Shown piece by piece: positions 45,521-57,119 of a stretch of DNA of 64,000 nucleotides. This DNA is from Chrysemys picta bellii (lineage: Eukaryota > Chordata > Testudines > Emydidae). The stretch lies in NCBI RefSeq assembly GCF_011386835.1, contig NC_088791.1, forward strand, positions 125,216,943 through 125,280,942. Reading direction: 5' to 3'. Both the position numbers and the translations under genes were made by a program. The notes below the pieces were generated by a model that was given only the letters and a program-made list of their open reading frames with translations, had not been told where the DNA came from and did no database searches. The stretch's first letter is position 1, and each line of letters begins with the position of its first letter.

Positions 45521-46429
45521 CTATATTTTTTGGCCTTCATAACATCCCCTGGCAATGGGTTCCACAGGTTGACTGTGTTCTGTGAAGAAGTACTTCCTTA
45601 TGGTTGTTTTAAACTTACTGACTGTTAATTTCATTGAGTGACCACTGGTTATTGTGGTGTTCACTTTCTCTACACCATTCATGAATTTATAGACTTTTAT
45701 CATATCATCTCTTAGTCGTCTCTCTTCTAAAATGAACAGTCCTAGTCTTCTTAATGACAGGTTTTAGAGTAGCAGCCGTGTTAGTCTGTATCCGCAAAAA
45801 GAACAGGAGTACTTGTGGCACCTTAGAGACTAACAAATTTATTAGAGCATAAGCTTTCGTGGACTACAGCCCACTTCTTCGGTCTTCTTAATCTCTCCTC
45901 ATATAGAAACTGTTCCATACCCCATAATAATTTTTGTTGCCATTCTCTGTACTTTTTCTTCTTTGAGATGGGGCAACCAGAACTGTGCGCAGTATCCAAG
46001 GTGTGGGCGCACCATGGATTTATATAGTGGCATTATTATATTGTCTGTCTTATTATCTATCCCTTTCCTAATGGTTCCTAATGTTCTTTAGATTTTTGGA
46101 CTTCTGCTGCACTTGGAGCGGATGTTTTCAGAGAATTATCCACGATGACGCCCAACATCTTTCTTGAGTGGTAACAGCTAATTTAGACCCTTTATTTTGT
46201 ATATATAGTTGGGATTATGTTTTCTAATGTGCATCACTTTGCATTTATCAACATTGAATTTCACTGCCCCTTTTATTGCCCAGTCACCCAGTTTTGTGAA
46301 ATCCCTTTGTAACTCAGGCAAATCCAAAGCAGAGTGCAATAGCTTGAGTAGCTTTGTATCCTCTGCAAACTTTTCCACCTCACTGTTTTCCCCTTTTCCC
46401 AGATGATTTATGAATATATTGAACAGCAC
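45521..46429 (-). pseudogene. CR1 ORF2 remnant with mutated catalytic box
   Basis: The clearest protein-like part of the CR1. On the minus strand it reads LFNIFINHLG, then VEKFAEDTKLLK, where CR1 enzymes have FADD. The second Asp pair member is replaced at codon 46361-46363 (gag, Glu). DWAIKGAVKFNVDKCKVMH follows. A C-terminal piece at 45703-45521 continues as FMNGVEKVN and later QPVEPIARG-type sequence. Several frameshifts separate them. It is the polymerase core end and thumb of a dead LINE. Confidence 0.82.
45756..45881 (-). mobile_element. 126-bp Penelope-like fragment inside CR1, 11-bp duplication
   Basis: An insertion flanked by the perfect direct repeat gtcttcttaat (45745-45755 and 45882-45892). 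On the minus strand it begins cgaagaagtgggctgtagt, then ccacgaaagcttatgctcta, and runs to gctactctaaaacctgtc. The layout is that of a hammerhead: gtgg...ccac stem, gaaa, gc-ttat-gc, then t-c. The first box reads ccgaaga (with the first c shared with the duplication) instead of ctganga, so self-cleavage is unlikely. Its body is the same family as 22299-22476. Confidence 0.82.
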
Positions 46430-47221
46430 TGGTCCCAGTACAGATTTTTGGGGACCCTGCTATTTACCTCTCTCCACTGTGAAAACTGATCATTTATTTT
46501 TACCCTTTGTTTCCTGTCTTTTAACCAGTCACTGATCTATGAGAAAACCTTTCCTCTTATCCCATGACTGCTTATTTTGTTTGAGCCTTCAGTGAGGCAC
46601 CTTGTCAAAGGCTTTATGAAAGTCCACATACACTATACCCGGAGGATCACCCTTCTCAACATGCTTGTTGACATGCAACCTCAAAAATTGGAATAGATCG
46701 GTGAAGCATAATTTCTTTTTACAAAATCTGTGTTGATTCTTCTCCAACAAAGTGTTCATCTACGTGTGTTATAATTCTGTTCTTTACTATAGTTTCAACC
46801 AATCTCCCTGGTACTGAAGTTAGGTTTACCAGTCTGTATTTACCAGGATAGCCTCTGGAGTGTTTTTTAAAAAAAATTGGCATCACACCAGTTATTTGTA
46901 TTTGGTACAGAGGCTGATTTAAGTGATAGGATACATACCACAGTTAGTAGTGCTGTAATTTCATATTCCATCAGAGCTCTTGGGTGACCACAATCTGGTC
47001 CTAGTATCTTATTTCTGTTTAATTTATCAATTTGTTCACAAACCTCCTCTATTGACGCCTTATCTGGGACAGTTCCTCAGATTTGTCACCTAAAAAGAAT
47101 GGCACAGATGTGGGAATCTCCTTCCCATCCTCTGCAGTGAAAACTGATGTAGAGTTTAGCTTCTCCACAATAACCTTGTGTTCCTTGAGTGCTCCTGTAG
47201 CACCTCGATCATCCAATGGCC

Positions 47222-47573
47222 ACAGTTGCCAACTTTCACACGGTAAATAAGCATCCCAACGTTCACAAAAAGCTAAAAATCAAGCTAATCTTATTTCAAA
47301 ACAAGCCAATCCCTAAGAACCCCAACACTCTGTGACTAGATCCTCCTGGCGTGCAGTCTGGGACTGTGGTGGGCCCGCTGTGCACCCTGACTCTCTTCTC
47401 ACCCCCCCCTTGCCCCTGCTTGCTGGGAGCTGATAAAAAAAAAAAACAAGCTACAAGCCCCGAAAGCTACAATCCCAAAACTAACCAACAACTCACAAGC
47501 CAAGTAAGCCAAAACCAAGCCCAATTTCTGCATGTTTATTTTTTTCTTTTCCCCGTGGGTTTGGCATTTCTGC
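47222..47573. mobile_element. hAT-like MITE inside CR1, 352 bp
   Basis: CR1 sequence is broken between caatggcc (47214-47221) and cagtggcc (47574-47581), which match at 7 of 8 bases. The insert starts acagttgccaactttcac and ends gggtttggcatttctgc, weakly inverse. The interior is A-rich (an A12 run at about 47436-47447). The insertion is placed by the CR1 continuity on both sides. Confidence 0.65.
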
Positions 47574-48140
47574 CAGTGGCCCCCACTGATGGTTTGGCGT
47601 GCTTCCTGCTTTTGATGTACTTAAAAAAAAATGTTGTTAGTTTTAGTGTCTTTTGCTAGCTGCTCTTTAAATTGTTTTGGCCTGACTGATTACACTTTTA
47701 CATTTGACCTGCTAGAGTTTATGCTCCTTTCTATTTTCCTCAGGAGGATTTGACTTCCGATTTTTAAAGGATGTCTTTTTTTTACTCTGCCTCTTTTACT
47801 CTGTTTAGCCATGGTTGGTCATCTTACTGTTTTTGGTTTTTTTTTGTTGGTTTTGGGGGGTATACATTTAGTCTGAGCCTCTATTATGGTATTTTAAAAT
47901 AGTTACTCTGCAGCTTGGAGGCATTTCACTCTTGTTACTAAACCTTTTAATTTCCATTTAACTAGCTTCCTCGTCTTTGTGTAGTTCCCCTTTTTGAAGA
48001 TAAATGCTACCCTGGTGGAATTCTCTGGTATTTTCCCCCCTTACAAGGAGGTTAAATTTAATTACATTATGGTCACTATTACTGAGTGGTTCAGGTATAT
48101 TCACCCCTTGGACTAGATCCTGTGTGCCCCTTAGGCAATC

Positions 48141-51110
48141 CCACCAGTCAGTGCTTGTTTCTCAGGCCCAGAACCAGCACTCCACCATCAGCAGCTGCTC
48201 CGTGAATGCCAACAATCACCTTGAAAAGAATTGTTTCTTTCTATGTTCCATAGCAAGCTACCATTCCCCACTGCTCCTTTGGCAGCTCTGCAACTACTGC
48301 AGGATCAGGCACATTGTGCTTGCAGCGCTCATCATTATAACACAAAGTTGGGCAGGATCCATGCTTCTTGCAGAGATAGTGGACGTGCGGGTTTGTGGGG
48401 CTTTTGAAAAGAGGCATGAAACATTATGGGGTGCAGATAACATTATGAGATGGAGAAAACTGCATCATGGGACACTGAAATCATGTTCCCAGTCACCCCT
48501 GCATGCACAGGTGCCGGCTGTTGAGGATCTGGCCCTCTGTATAGTTTAATCACTTATGGTTGGCTCTTAATGGGTCTGGTCATGTTTGTTAACTCCTACG
48601 GTTAAAAATAGCTTTTGTATGAAGAATATTTTGTATCTGTATCAGCAGCTTCTACTTATTATGAGATCAATTGTTACTTTGTCACAAGCCCAGTGTAGGG
48701 GCAGTGCAGCCATAGACTAGGCTAGGAAACAGATTATGACTTGGTCACAACTTGCCTGTCCCCTATCTCCTGCTTGGAAAGGGGATGTACCCTGCACCAG
48801 CCCTGTAGCTGCCACAGCTTATTTCCCTGGTGCAGCCACACTGGTTGGCATATTTGGGAGTGCAGGGCAGGTGTGTGCAGGGTAGCTGGCAGAGGGAAGT
48901 AAACTAACCCCCCCACATAGGCATGCAGGGAGGTCACTGATCTGGTCCTACGTGGCTCATAATATTTGGCTCCTAAATAAATTGCGTTTACTTCAAGCTC
49001 CCATGCTAATAGCTTGAGTAACACATTGACTTCTTCATTAGGAGGTAATTAGATTATGTTAGTACTTCCTTATGCTGCATAATTGAATCTATTGAGTCTA
49101 CTGCAAGTGCTTTTTTAATATGCAGAAGATTCACGGAATCCAAATGAACTATGTAAAGCATTTGTTTACAGTAGGTAATACTTAAAGCTCTGGTCATCTC
49201 TGAACATATGCATATATAACACCCTTTACTATTAATGGAAATTACGGACGCACATGAAGGGAGCGGCTAATTCCCTTCAGTCACTAAATTTGACTGGGAG
49301 AATAGACAGCTTTTTACATTGATATTTCATTGTGTTTTTAAATGTGGAGAGCTGATCCTGCAGTCCTCCATGTGCAGGAAACTCCCACTGGTAACAGCAT
49401 GAGTTGCACAGCATAACGGGTACATCTTTAATATGGTAGACCACATTTTGTCCTGGCGTTGGCTAAGGATAAGTCAATTGTAAAAGAGAAAATAGGTTGC
49501 CTGTAGTTTTGGAAATGGCTATATCTGCACCAATTAAATACATTCCAGGTCTCTCTGCTGGGAAAAAAATGAAACCACACAGAATGCAGTTTTCTATATT
49601 TACTTAATGAAAGGGCAAATTTTGCAGCCTTGTCATTCAATTAGTAGCAGTGAGAAGTCAATGGGACTACCAGCATGAATAGGTTACTCATAGTGAATGT
49701 GGGTTGCAAAATTGGGTCCTAAATTTTTGAAAGGCAAGTAGCTATAAATTAATTTTAACTGGTATTCATCTGATAGTCCCTCATCTGGTTTGCAGCTGAG
49801 AGTTTTAGAAAGGAAATATATGCAAGTTCAGACTTCCCTTTCAGAACTTCTGAGACTTTTTAAAGAAATGTGAAGTATGCAAACTTTAACAGAGATGTAT
49901 TGAACAGGGAAACAGATGAAGGAGACTTACGGACATGAAAGATAATGCTGGAGTATTTTGCTGAAAAACCTAAAAATCGTGTGTGTGTGTGTGTGTGTTG
50001 GCTCACTGAGTATATATTATCAGTTTTTTAATGACCAGAAATTCTCCTCCTTCCCCCATTAAAGTATATTATCAAGGGGGGGAAAAGTTTTAAAAATATT
50101 TCGGTTGAGATTTTTGAATCACATTTTCACATTTGGATGGATCTGGATTAGAAATTTAATAGGAACTGGACACCCAAATCTCTTAGATGGCTTTGAAAAT
50201 CACATCCTTAAAGTGCTGCCCAAAGCAAGGAAATTCATTTAGGCTGAAACATCTGTCCTTAATTCATCCAGCTGTGTATGTCGAGAAATCATCATGCATT
50301 TTAATGTATAGTGGTCATAAAATAACTAACATGGCCATTTAATTCACAGGGGTCACAAGGAAAACTGGCTTGATCAGGTGGGGACATTTGAATGTATAGT
50401 TCTGACAACCTTAATTTAACGTGGTTGGTTTGTCAAACCTTGACAGAACTAGTATGCCGAACTGAATAGAGATAATATGTAATGAAGCCAGACCTCTTGC
50501 TCAGCTAAAGAAGGTTGTAGTTAATGTTTCATGTCTTCACAAAAAAGTCTTGATACAAGGGAATTATCAAAGTCAGAATTGGGCTATTTTAAATTATTCA
50601 TATTTCTGAAATGTAGTGAGATGACTCTCTGTAGGGTAGTTGAGTGGATCATTGTAATATGTATGGGACTTGGAGCGTGTTTTTTTTTTTTTTTTTCCCT
50701 CCTCTGGGTCTTTAGTGTCTGGATCAGACAAGTTGTTCTGGAACTGAGCCAGAGGTGGTCTGGAATTTAAACTGCACAGGGCATCAAAACTACTTACAAA
50801 CTATCAAAGTGATCAAAATCTACAAGCACCATAATAAGAAAAGAGGAGATTTTGGTGGATGAATCAAGGAAAAACTCTCTTCAGTAATTGAATGCCCTCA
50901 CCTGCAGCTAGCACTAGAAAGAAGAGATTAAGGTGGTTGGATTGCACAGTTTCTTATCTCAGCTCCAAACAGTCAGGATTACTTGTGCAGTCCCAAAGGG
51001 GAACAGCTTTTCTATCAAATTCCTGAAGTTTAGTGGCACTAGAAGACGCCTCTCACAAGTATGAATATCGAGAGGCCATTTCAAAGAACTACTATGCCTG
51101 AGGCAGTGTG
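48141..51110. other. No gene recognised; (GT)n run
   Basis: About 3 kb of mixed sequence. A (GT)10 microsatellite lies at about 49979-49998 and a T run at about 50680-50696. A 181-codon plus-strand frame starting at 48004 crosses the CR1 edge and has no domain. Confidence 0.4.
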
Positions 51111-51114
51111 GTCT

Positions 51115-51380
51115 GCTAGGTAGGGCACTAGACTGAGACTCGGACTTGGTTTCCATTCTTGACTGCCACCAAATTGTTGTGTAAACTGAGTCAGGCCACT
51201 TCACCTCTATTTTCCCTCCCACTGTTTCTTAGCTATTTAGATTAAGCTCATCAGGTCAGGGATTGTGGCCCAGAGTCTCAAAGCTATTTAGGTACCTAAC
51301 TTCCCACTGGTTTCAAAGCACCCTTGAGGATACGTGTCTCTCTTATGCGTTTGCACAATGTCTAGCACAATGTGTCCCAA
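51115..51380 (+). repeat. MIR-like ancient SINE relic
   Basis: Contains gtggtctgctaggtagggcac, ctgagactcggacttggtttcc and a degraded gtcaggccacttcacctct stretch in MIR order, with a reptile-type tail (about 51240-51380). Strongly diverged. Confidence 0.5.
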
Positions 51381-53334
51381 TCTCATTGCATATAATAGAA
51401 AATTGCAATAATGATCTTTTAGACCATTCTACACTGGTGATGAAGACTGGATTTTCTGAATGTCTCTAACTTCAGATCATCCCAAACCCCCAAAGCCTGT
51501 GTCACAGATTTTGTAAATGTATTTCCACATAAGGACTTTAAAATATATACAGTATATAAAATATACAGGTGTTCTTCATATTTGCAGAACTATTTTATAC
51601 TAGTGTATATCTAAAAACTAAATTGGAAAGCAACACACTGAAGAGTAGGGAAGACATTAAAAGAACATCCTGTCCCAGGTAAAATTCAAATATGGGTGGG
51701 AGAAAAGGCCCTCTTTCATACTCTCAGCTTGAATTTAATGGATTCTTATTCATTGAGATGCTACTTTGCTGTTGACTCAAAGCCAAGCTCAAAAGTTAGC
51801 CAGTAAAATCTAACATGTGATGCAATCTGTTGCTTCATGATGTATTGCCAGTCCCTGGTTACATATCCTCTCAGCACTTTGTTCTTTGCAGAGTAGAATT
51901 TTTGATATAGCTTTTATATCAACTTTGTAGTAGAGATGGATTTTAGAAGTGTGGTACAGGGCAACGATAAGAGATTTGGTGACAGCGTAGCTGTGAGGAG
52001 AGAGGAAAGAAAGGCCTTCAAAGTTGTGAGGTTGAATGGCTAGAGGATAGTGGAGTTATGACTGGTGTTGGGGGAGGAAAAGTGGCAACAGAATAGGAGA
52101 GATGGAAGTTTAGTTTTAGCCCTGCATGGTTTCAGGAAGTGGTACCATACCCTGGGGAGATGTTGGAAAGTGAGTAGGAGAGGTGCACTTGGATACATGG
52201 GGAAGGATAGATGAAATAAACTACGTGTTGAGTGTTAATGCAATAGGAGAAGGAAAGGAAGGAGAGAGGGAAGAAGGAAAACAGGGTTTTCTGAGGTGAC
52301 CCCAGTTGTAGTTGCTCTCTTTACAAAGAGTGCTCTTTGACTCCAGCAATGGAGCTGTGTTTATTTTAAAAACTGTTTCAGGGCCGCATCTTAGTATTGA
52401 TTTGACCATGTATAAAACTCCCTTTGGCTGGACTAGGATCTATGCATATGAATCGATGCATGGCATGGCCCGGCCCCTGGTGAGAAGCTCTTTTTGAGTC
52501 ACAATAGAAGTAGACACAAAAGAAAAACAAGTTTTGTTGCAATATTTCACTTATTCAGCAGCATCTGGTTGAGGTGCTTTACTGAGTCTGGCTTGGTGTG
52601 AATGATGATTTATGAAGTATGGAGATTTTGTTTTGAATGATTATAGCTGCCAGCTGGTTGTTGTTCCATGTTTGTTCTTGTTATTAGCAATTAACTTGTG
52701 TATCCGTTTTTCACATCAGGAGTATTTATTTGTTGCAACTACACTGGGATGGCTGACTGTTTCAGGTGAGATGAGTTACAGAAAGGAAGTAAAAATTCAG
52801 AATGAATAATTCAACACTCTCTACAAATATTACACACACGTGAGTGCGCACGCACACCCACTGTTATGAAGAATCCTGGTGTGCTATGTCTGAGTTTTTA
52901 TATATATATATAAAAGAGAGCAAAACCCCACTAACCCAGATTTCTGTGCATGCAGAATATTAGAGATGGGATTTGGCAGGTGGTGCTGAGAGCAGAATTT
53001 CCCCCTGTTTTCAGACTGATAGACTTTCTATAGTCTGACTATATATAATCACTGCATACTCCCATTGACATCAGTTGCTATTATGCAGCAGCTGCATAAC
53101 CAGCAACTCTGTGGGATGAAGTGGGGGGACATATGTTTGTTTCCTATGTTAAAAACATATTGTGGGGAACAAAACAATCAAAAAGATTTTATAAGGTTTT
53201 GATGTGCAGCTGCTAATCCACATTCTCTCACAGGTCTGCAGACCTGATATGGATGCCATGTGGGCAGGGCCAGAAAAAACTGAAGTGGCTGGGAATCTGC
53301 TGGAAACTCTATTCCACAACCCCACAGATCCCTA
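51381..53334. other. No recognisable feature
   Basis: Unique sequence with a short TA-rich run at about 51540-51565 and a (TA)n run at about 52898-52911. Confidence 0.4.
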
Positions 53335-54005
53335 GCTAAATGAATAGGGATCAATATGATCATCTAGTCTGACCTCCTGCATAAGACAAACGATAGAACT
53401 TCACATAGTGATTCTTGTATCAGCCCCATAGCATCTAGTTGAGCTAAATCATATCTGTGTGAGAACATCTTGATTTAAAGCTGAACATGTCAGAGAATCC
53501 ACCATGCCCATAAGTAAATTGTTCAAATGGTTAATTACCCTCGTAAAAACAACCACCACCTCATTTCTAATCTGAAATTGTATAGCATCAGCTTCCAGCC
53601 ACTGTCTTGTCATACAGTTGTCTGCTACTTTAAACAGACCTAAAAACATCAAGAAACCTTCATCCCAAGTATACACCTATAGACTGTGATGAAGTCATCG
53701 CTTAACCGTCTCTTGGATAAACGAAAGAGCTGATTTGAGTTCAAGACTCTTAATATAAAGCAAATTTTCCAAAATTCATAACTTTTGTTGCTGTTTTCTG
53801 AACCATTTTCAATTTGACAGCATTCTGTTTGTAGTGTGGACACCAGAACTGGACATAGGAGTAGTCCAATAATAGTCTCACTAATGTCATAAATCGTGGT
53901 AATAACACCTCCCTACAACTACTTGATATTCTCCTCCTTATGCTTCCCAGGATCACTTTTGCCCTCTTAGCCATCGTGTTGCAATGGGTGCTCATGTTGA
54001 GTTGA
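53335..54005 (-). mobile_element. CR1 LINE 3' fragment
   Basis: A second CR1 3' end. The 3' UTR phrase gatcatctagtctgacctcct lies at about 53357-53377. The ORF2 end is on the minus strand at 53995-53750, reading MAKRAKVILGSIRRRIS and FWCPHYKQNAVKLKMVQ, with a further frame to about 53449. Frameshifts break it. The copy is truncated at its 5' side near 54005. Confidence 0.85.
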
Positions 54006-54080
54006 GGAGTGTCTCTTTAAATAGTTTGTGAGCCCTCTAATGCCCTCACTGTCTTTCATGTTCCAGAACTCTGCCAGAGC

Positions 54081-54123
54081 AGAGTGTGTGTGTGTGTGTG
54101 TATGTGTGTGTGTGTGTGTGTGT
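54081..54123. repeat. (GT)n microsatellite
   Basis: About 21 gt units with one interruption (ta at about 54101). Confidence 0.9.
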
Positions 54124-54589
54124 AACTAGCCCTTGCATATTGTATATAGTTAATGAGCATGGTTACAGTATTTGGATCACACTGTATCTCTGTCTCTTTG
54201 TATTATGTTTGTACATGATTGTTGTGTGCCTTTTGCTCTTTATGCAATGATCATAATTACCCCCTGCATGTGTACTTAATAGGGTTTGACTGTTGGCTCC
54301 ACAGCCCAGACCTCTACCACTTGAACTAAATGAATAACTGTTAGCCAGCAACAGTAACATTAGTAAGCTGTTCTTTTTTGTGGACCATCCACTTGAGGGC
54401 ATGCAAAACACTGAATGATGGGGGGGTGTATGTGTGTGTGTGGGTGTTCCTAATTCCCACTGTTAAATAGTGATTTTTCCATTGCTTATAATTTAGCAAA
54501 ATCCGAGTGGCCTTTTACAGGGACAGCAAAAGGCAACCTCTGTGATCCTAGGACTATCAGCCTATCTGATAGAGATGAAAGTTTGCCCA

Positions 54590-54860
54590 GTGTTTAGTGT
54601 GTTACTGGGAAATTGGGAGACCTGCATGCAAGTCTCTGCTCCACCACAGAGTTCCTGTGTGACCTTGGGCAAGTCACTTAACCTCTCTGGTCCAGATCCT
54701 CAATCATATTGAGACCCTAACTCATTGATTTCAGTGGGAATTAGGTGTTCAAATACCTTAGAAGCTCTATTTGTCTGTTCTTCCATGCTCCATCTGTAAA
54801 GTGAGAATAAATAGCACTTTCCTATATCACGAGAGTGTTGTGAGGTGCTCCAACAACAGT
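54590..54860 (+). repeat. MIR-like relic with a small insertion
   Basis: Contains agacctgcatgcaagtctctgc, gtgtgaccttgggcaagtcac, ttaacctctctggt, then an apparent insertion of about 65 bp (tgatttcagtgggaattagg), then ccatctgtaaagtgagaata. The first half matches MIR closely. Confidence 0.7.
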
Positions 54861-55879
54861 AATGGGGGGTATATCAGTACCTAATAGATAGCTTTAAAGT
54901 TCCTGCTCCAAACTCTGTTGGTGCTAAAGCTGGAATAAAAAAGTAAGGAAAATAATTAACATTTGCAAAATCACCTGTTTCTTACTAACCTTGTTCTATA
55001 AAATGGCTGAACCATTTTTGGTCAAATTTTCCCAAAAAATCCAACCTGAAGCACTGACCAAACCTTCAAAATTTCAGTCCGACTGGGTAAAATTTGCCCA
55101 AGTTACATAAAGGAATTTATAATAGAAAGGGGTTGGGAACAGGTGTCACTACTGCTCCAGCTATAACAATACGTCATATAGCACTTTTCACCTACAAAAA
55201 ACTATGGCTTACATCATCTCTAGGTATGTGTTTAGTATGATTAATGGACTTTGCCATAAACTGAGCAATACCTTACTCTGGAGTAGTCTTCTTGAACCCA
55301 GACTAAGAGGTCCCACCAGCCTTAGTGTGGTAGCAGAATTTGGCCTTAAGTGATTTTGTTTCAAACATCACCACAATTAGGTTGTATTTGCAGCTGAAGA
55401 CTTGTCAGTGATTTTATTTTGGCTCACTTGTTCACAGAAAATAGTACAGTTCATTTAGTCACAACATATTACTGCTGCAGAGTTTGAGAGAGATTATTCA
55501 GCAGTCACATATTTTCTCATGCAATTTATTTGAAATGATGCCGTGAAAATACCGATAGACAAGCATTGTTCTAGGTGATTTCAGTCTTGTTGATGAGCAT
55601 TTTTGTTGATCTAATTCAAATTTATCTTCATCTGCTGGAGACATTTTCAGCGACGGCAAAGGCCTGACAGTTTCAAAACAAAATCTCCTCAAGATGGGCT
55701 TATTTTCTGTTAAAATTGGGCTGAGATGTACTATTACGATTCAAAGTGCAAAAATGGACCATATTCAACAAGTTTCCTTGTGACTCGCAACATCTTTGTT
55801 GAGAGATGAAAAGCTGAAGAAACAACGGAAAAGAACTCGCGTGCTCGGAGTCTGCTCAAAATGATTAAAACTGATGAGA
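54861..55879. other. No recognisable feature
   Basis: Unique AT-rich sequence with no gene recognised. Confidence 0.4.
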
Positions 55880-56043
55880 GACCAGGTGGGTGAAGTACAG
55901 TAATATCTTTTATGGGACCAACTTCTGTTGGTGAAAGAGACAAGCTTTCAAGCTTACCCAGAGCTCTTCTTCAGAAGTTGGTCCCATAAAAGATGGTATC
56001 TCACCCACCTGGTGTTACTCAGATCCTGGGACAAACATCAGCT
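55880..56043. mobile_element. Inverted-dimer Penelope-like retroelement
   Basis: The left arm accaggtgggtgaagtacag ... gggaccaacttctg (55881-55927) is mirrored by the right arm cagaagttggtcccataaaa ... cacccacctggt (55972-56013), with a 44-bp spacer. Read on the minus strand, the spacer holds ctgaaga, then agagctctgggtaagctt, then gaaagc: a hammerhead-like order with both conserved boxes intact. The possible flanking repeat ctgatga (55871-55877 and 56044-56050) is short and could be chance. Family shared with 35336-35460. Confidence 0.75.
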
Positions 56044-56050
56044 CTGATGA

Positions 56051-56436
56051 CATTGCATAAAGCTGATATTACTAAGGCACGCTTAATAGAAATGTTTAGT
56101 GATTATTTAATTTGTTTAGTTTTTGATGAATCACAGATGTAATTACTACTTTAAATTGCCCTACATTATAGTAATGAATTTAAACAGCAATAAAGCATGA
56201 CTGTATTTTGGGTTTGTTTCTGCTCTCCCTTGCAGCACCACTCTATAGTGCAAGGAGTAATTACTCCAATGCAAGCAAGAATAGAATCTGGCTCAGTACT
56301 GTGCTTGAATGTTCCATTAGTACACATCTCAAATTACTTGTGAACAACCTTGTGTGCCAACCCCTTGAGACCTTTGTTAAAGAAACATTGTTTCCATTTC
56401 TGCAGATGGACCAGGGTCCTTTTCAGGAGAATGCCC
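56051..56436. other. No recognisable feature
   Basis: Unique sequence. Confidence 0.35.
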
Positions 56437-56439
56437 TAA

Positions 56440-56626
56440 GGGCTTGATCTTGTAGGGTGCTGAGCATAATAGATCAGACCCAGCAAAACCCTTAACCACA
56501 TGAATAGTTGTATTGATTAATTAATTTCTCATGCATAAAGGTAAGTGTGTGTGTTTAAGTTACATATGTGCATAAGTGCTTTATTGGATCAAGGCCAAAT
56601 GCACAGCACTTTGCAAGATCAAGCCC
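56440..56626. mobile_element. Harbinger-like MITE, 187 bp, TAA duplication
   Basis: Ends gggcttgatcttgtaggg and ttgcaagatcaagccc are inverse (about 15 bases). TAA lies on both sides (56437-56439 and 56627-56629). The interior is palindrome-rich and non-coding. The TAA target fits the Harbinger superfamily, though its ends differ from the 8959/11506 copies. Confidence 0.75.
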
Positions 56627-56992
56627 TAAAACATGGCTGAAAAGGTGTTCTATTATAATATGGCTCTTTGTTTAAATATTGGTTTTTAATTTTAAATTTA
56701 TTTTCCCAATTTATGCAATATATCTTTCTACTATGATACACAGTTGATTACAGAAAGCTACATCATCTTGTTGATAAATGTATTGCTCGCTGCCTATTAT
56801 TTTAAATGAACGTTGATTATATTTTGTAAATATATTTAACTCTTTCCCCCTCAACCTTAGTTGGCCTCAACTTTTTCTGCAATTCCACTGCAAACATTCC
56901 ATCTGCTTCTTTCAGTCAGCAGCCTTGCTGGTGTGTGTTCCCAACTCAGCGCCAATTTCTACTTTTCATTCTCATTTAAAAGATCTCTCGAG
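56627..56992. other. No recognisable feature
   Basis: AT-rich unique sequence. Confidence 0.35.
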
Positions 56993-57119
56993 TAGGGTGT
57001 TCAGACAGAAAGTGTGAAGAATAGGGACAGGGGCATGGGGGGGGTAATAGGCGCCTGTATAAGACAATACCCTGAATATTGGGACTGTCCCTATAAAATC
57101 GGGCTATCTGGTGACCCTA
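56993..57119. mobile_element. hAT-like MITE, TAGGGTGACCAGA family, 127 bp, inverse orientation
   Basis: Ends tagggtgttcagacag and ctatctggtgaccctaa are inverse and belong to the same family as 17106-17228, 33516-34079 and 36880-37828. Internal gggactgtccctataaaatcg is the complement of the 17106 copy's interior. The flanking 8 bases (ctctcgag, atctcagg) agree at 5 of 8 only, so this copy is older or its target repeat has decayed. Confidence 0.75.

Larger units (their letters stand above)
45268..48140 (-). mobile_element. CR1 LINE, 2.9 kb, interrupted by two insertions
   Basis: A long CR1 copy on the minus strand. Its 3' end is at taacataagaatggccata (45268). From there it reads back through the 3' UTR, the ORF2 C-terminal part and, beyond 46430, the reverse-transcriptase and upstream coding region to about 48140, where the match becomes unclear. 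A Penelope-like fragment (45756-45881) and a hAT-like element (47222-47573) sit inside it with target duplications. Stops and frameshifts are frequent, so it is inactive. The 5' limit is approximate. Confidence 0.88.

Noticed and set aside
48004..48549. A 181-codon plus-strand frame
   Set aside because: It starts inside the CR1 (wrong strand for its genes) and runs into unassigned sequence; the reading has no family features.
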